This document shows, piece after piece, positions 7,207-8,891 of a stretch of DNA of 8,891 nt. How positions within the stretch are numbered: position 1 is the first letter of the stretch; each line of letters opens with the position of its first letter. The stretch is from an uncultured Pleurocapsa sp. (GTDB lineage Bacteria; Cyanobacteriota; Cyanobacteriia; Cyanobacteriales; Xenococcaceae). Where the stretch lies: contig CAKZYI010000124.1 of NCBI GenBank assembly GCA_937884735.1, forward strand, positions 1 through 8,891, written 5' to 3'. The notes beneath the pieces were generated by a model. It was not told the origin of the DNA. It saw only the letters and a program-made list of their open reading frames with translations, and made no database searches. A program made the translations under genes and the position numbers.

Positions 7207-7269
7207 ATCAATAATCAATAATCAGTAATTAGTAATCCGTAATCCGTAATTAGTAATCAGTAATTACTA
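7207..7269. repeat. Nine-copy tandem heptamer array (STRR type)
   Basis: Nine uninterrupted heptamers run from 7207 to 7269: ATCAATA twice, then ATCAGTA, ATTAGTA, ATCCGTA twice, ATTAGTA, ATCAGTA and ATTACTA. The array starts directly at the edge of the 58-bp inverted repeat and ends one base before the cyclophilin stop codon (TAA at 7271-7273, minus strand). It is of the short tandem repeat type known from cyanobacterial spacers. Confidence 0.9.
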
Positions 7270-7270
7270 A

Positions 7271-8395
7271 TTAAGAAACTGGTTCTTTTAGGTTGTCAAT
7301 ACCGTCAATGACTTTAGCAGATATGATTTTATCCCCAGCAGTCAATTCCTCTAGAACTTCTTTCCCTTCAACCAGATAGCCGAATACAGAATAGCGACCA
7401 TCCATGAGGTTATAACCAGGAGGGGTAATTTCTGTATCAAATTTAAAGAAGAAAAACTGCGAAGAACCACCATTAGGATCGTTGGCAGGACGGGCTAGTG
7501 CCATTGCACCATAAGAATTAAAAGGGATTGCTGGCACATCTAAATAGCGACCCAATTCCTCTAGGGTTTCGCCATAAACAGGTAGCTCATCACCTTTGAC
7601 CAAAACTTCTATTGGAATAGCACGATATTCATTAGTTTTGGGATCGATAAAACCATCTGCTTCCCCTGGTGGATCGCCCGCCTGTAAAATATAGAAATCT
7701 TCAGCACGATTGAAGTCTAAACCATCATAAAAGCCACGATTGACCAAATCGACAAAGTTACCACCGTTAACAGGGGCACTGTATCCATCTACAATAACAG
7801 TGAGGTCGCCTTTGTTCGTTTCCATCTCCACGGTAGCTCGTCCGAGAAGTTGGGGTAAATTATTATATTCTTCTGGCACTTCAAAGGGATAGCCAACTAC
7901 CATTAGCTCTTCTAAATCCCCAACCAAATTTAATAGCTCTCTTCTCTTGATATAAGTAGCTTCGCGGTCTTTAGTGTCAATAATTTCCCTAATTTCTTCA
8001 ATTCCAGTAGTCAAGCGATCAATCAAAGCTTCTGCTTGAGGTTGACGATCTTCGGGAATACTAGCCAGGAGTTTATCTCGACCATAACCCAATACAGAAT
8101 TTGCATCTCTAAGATCTTTGCCAATATTTTTCCAACGCTTACCCCGAAGTTGATTGGAAATATCTTCTAAGCTTTTTTGAAGTTTGCGGACAGATTTATT
8201 TTCTATTGGTAAAGAATATTGGAGAATTGCTCTTGGATCGGTAACAGCATCACCCTGAGCTAAGATAGCGGCAGCTTGAGGCTGCCAGCCCAAAAAACTT
8301 GCACCAAAAACTGTCACAGTCAGCAAAAAAGTTAAAGCCTGGTTGGAAAACCATAGCTTGCAGCATTTTAAAAATATATTTTTTTTCTTGTTCAT
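7271..8395 (-). CDS. TLP40/CYP38-like peptidylprolyl isomerase, predicted thylakoid lumen
   Basis: This 374-residue protein matches the cyanobacterial relatives of plant CYP38/TLP40, lumenal cyclophilins needed for photosystem II assembly and repair. A lysine-rich N-terminus, a hydrophobic stretch (about 19-38) and QAAA-ILAQG indicate a Sec-type signal peptide, with cleavage probably near 43-46. Residues 50-180 are an N-terminal helical region characteristic of this subgroup. The cyclophilin domain runs from about 187 to 370, with FNRAEDFYILQAGDP (228-242), AMALAR (298-302) and SSQFFFF (311-317). Aligned by eye to human CypA, Arg55 and Gln63 are kept (R230, Q238), Phe60 is Tyr235 and Trp121 is Leu330, so isomerase activity is uncertain; plant CYP38 is reported to lack it. 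The ATG at 8393-8395 has CAGGA eight bases upstream. It is divergent from efp. Confidence 0.95.
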   Translation of the reverse strand: MNKKKNIFLKCCKLWFSNQALTFLLTVTVFGASFLGWQPQAAAILAQGDAVTDPRAILQYSLPIENKSVRKLQKSLEDISNQLRGKRWKNIGKDLRDANSVLGYGRDKLLASIPEDRQPQAEALIDRLTTGIEEIREIIDTKDREATYIKRRELLNLVGDLEELMVVGYPFEVPEEYNNLPQLLGRATVEMETNKGDLTVIVDGYSAPVNGGNFVDLVNRGFYDGLDFNRAEDFYILQAGDPPGEADGFIDPKTNEYRAIPIEVLVKGDELPVYGETLEELGRYLDVPAIPFNSYGAMALARPANDPNGGSSQFFFFKFDTEITPPGYNLMDGRYSVFGYLVEGKEVLEELTAGDKIISAKVIDGIDNLKEPVS

Positions 8396-8403
8396 AAAAT
8401 GTA

Positions 8404-8408
8404 TCCTG
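8404..8408 (-). promoter_or_regulatory. Ribosome binding site of the cyclophilin gene
   Basis: CAGGA on the minus strand lies eight bases before the ATG. Just upstream is the self-complementary GCGCAGCGC (8410-8418), which could fold close to this site. Confidence 0.55.
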
Positions 8409-8453
8409 AGCGCAGCGCGAACAGAGAAATAACCAAACCTACTAAGGTGTATG

Positions 8454-8480
8454 TTCTTAGTTATCGATCTCCCTTGTCAA
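8454..8480 (-). promoter_or_regulatory. Possible promoter of the cyclophilin gene
   Basis: On the minus strand a perfect TTGACA (-35 type) lies at 8480-8475, with TAAGAA at 8459-8454 as a weak -10 after 15 bases. This would give a leader of about 50 bases. The -35 match is good, but the -10 match and spacing are poor. Confidence 0.3.
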
Positions 8481-8538
8481 CATTTCTTTACTTAAGCAGT
8501 ATTAACTTTAATCAAGTTTTTCCACTATCTTTATTTTC

Positions 8539-8559
8539 TATCCTTTGTCCTTAATCCTT
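8539..8559. repeat. Tandem heptamer repeat (NATCCTT), second copy of the family
   Basis: Three heptamers lie head to tail: TATCCTT (8539-8545), TGTCCTT (8546-8552) and AATCCTT (8553-8559). They are the reverse complement of the unit at 2103-2123. The array lies about 60 bp upstream of the efp start and touches the putative -35 region. Confidence 0.65.
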
Positions 8560-8584
8560 TTGATCGCCCCTCATCAGGTACAAT
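8558..8584 (+). promoter_or_regulatory. Possible efp promoter
   Basis: TACAAT at 8579-8584 is a good -10 candidate 35 bases before the efp ATG. The best -35 is TTTTGA (8558-8563) at a short spacing of 15, partly formed by the heptamer array. A start site near 8591 would give a leader of about 30 bases. Confidence 0.35.
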
Positions 8585-8619
8585 TAAATGTCGATCTCTA
8601 AGCACATATTTTTAGCTTC

Positions 8620-8891
8620 ATGATTTCTAGTAATGACTTTCGCACAGGGGTTACTGTCGAGCTAGATGGCTCTGTCTGGCGAGTGGTGGAGTTCCTTCAT
8701 GTCAAACCAGGAAAAGGTTCTGCTTTTGTGAGAACAAAGCTCAAAAACGTACAGTCAGGAAACACAGTCGAAAAAACCTTCCGCGCTGGTGAAACTGTTC
8801 CTCAAGCAAATTTGGAAAAGCGCAACATGCAATATACCTATAAAGACAGCGATGATTTTGTCTTTATGGATATGCAAACCTATGAAGAAAC
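8620..8891 (+). CDS. efp: Elongation factor P (N-terminal half, cut by window edge)
   Basis: EF-P binds ribosomes stalled on polyproline and stimulates peptide bond formation in the cytosol. I translated 90 complete codons from the ATG at 8620; the full protein is about 185 residues, so the C-terminal OB domain lies outside. Visible are the KOW-like N-terminal domain, with MISSNDFRTGVTVELDG (1-17) and the loop HVKPGKGSAF (27-36), whose tip Lys32 corresponds to the modified Lys34 of E. coli EF-P. LKNVQSGNTVEKTFRAGE follows at about 41-58, then the start of the second domain (NMQYTYKDSDDFVFMD). No Shine-Dalgarno sequence precedes the ATG, which is common for cyanobacterial genes. The divergent cyclophilin neighbour fits the arrangement I know from other cyanobacteria, where accB follows efp. 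Confidence 0.97.
   Translation, partial: MISSNDFRTGVTVELDGSVWRVVEFLHVKPGKGSAFVRTKLKNVQSGNTVEKTFRAGETVPQANLEKRNMQYTYKDSDDFVFMDMQTYEE

Noticed and set aside
7207..7269. CRISPR-like array
   Set aside because: The units are 7 bp with no spacers between them, and no cas gene is present.

Overview
The window is chromosomal DNA from a cyanobacterium, and it carries mostly housekeeping genes. Three things support this. The octamer GCGATCGC (HIP1) occurs eight times in under 9 kb of AT-leaning sequence. The gene set includes a CYP38/TLP40-type lumenal cyclophilin and an ABC1/UbiB-family kinase-like protein, both typical of oxygenic phototrophs. The spacers carry tandem heptamer arrays and a GGTGGGCA/TGCCCACC inverted repeat of kinds common in filamentous and baeocystous cyanobacteria. 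I cannot name the genus from sequence alone.

Layout: six genes lie on the minus strand and one on the plus strand. Read from the right edge leftward, the minus-strand genes are a TLP40/CYP38-like cyclophilin (7271-8395), thiL (6125-7114), a soluble double-GAF histidine kinase (3899-5893), an ABC1/UbiB-family protein (2133-3785, apparently with a TTG start), accA (980-1960) and a classical short-chain dehydrogenase whose C-terminus runs off the left edge (3-635). The plus strand carries the first 90 codons of efp (8620 to the right edge), divergent from the cyclophilin gene across a 224-bp shared promoter region.

Functionally this is a set of core genes rather than one pathway: malonyl-CoA synthesis (accA), thiamine diphosphate synthesis (thiL), translation of polyproline stretches (efp), thylakoid-lumen protein folding or assembly (cyclophilin), probably prenylquinone or membrane metabolism (ABC1), signalling (kinase) and an oxidoreductase. 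From knowledge of other cyanobacteria I expect accB directly after efp, just outside the window. The 113-bp to 344-bp gaps argue against one tightly coupled operon.

The spacers hold the less ordinary material. A nine-unit heptamer array lies next to the cyclophilin stop codon with a 58-bp inverted-repeat element beside it. A second heptamer family (NATCCTT) lies next to the ABC1 stop codon and again, in the opposite orientation, in the efp promoter region. A nested inverted repeat lies downstream of accA. I saw no CRISPR array, tRNA, rRNA, transposase, phage gene, toxin-antitoxin pair or defence system, and no convincing undescribed system.
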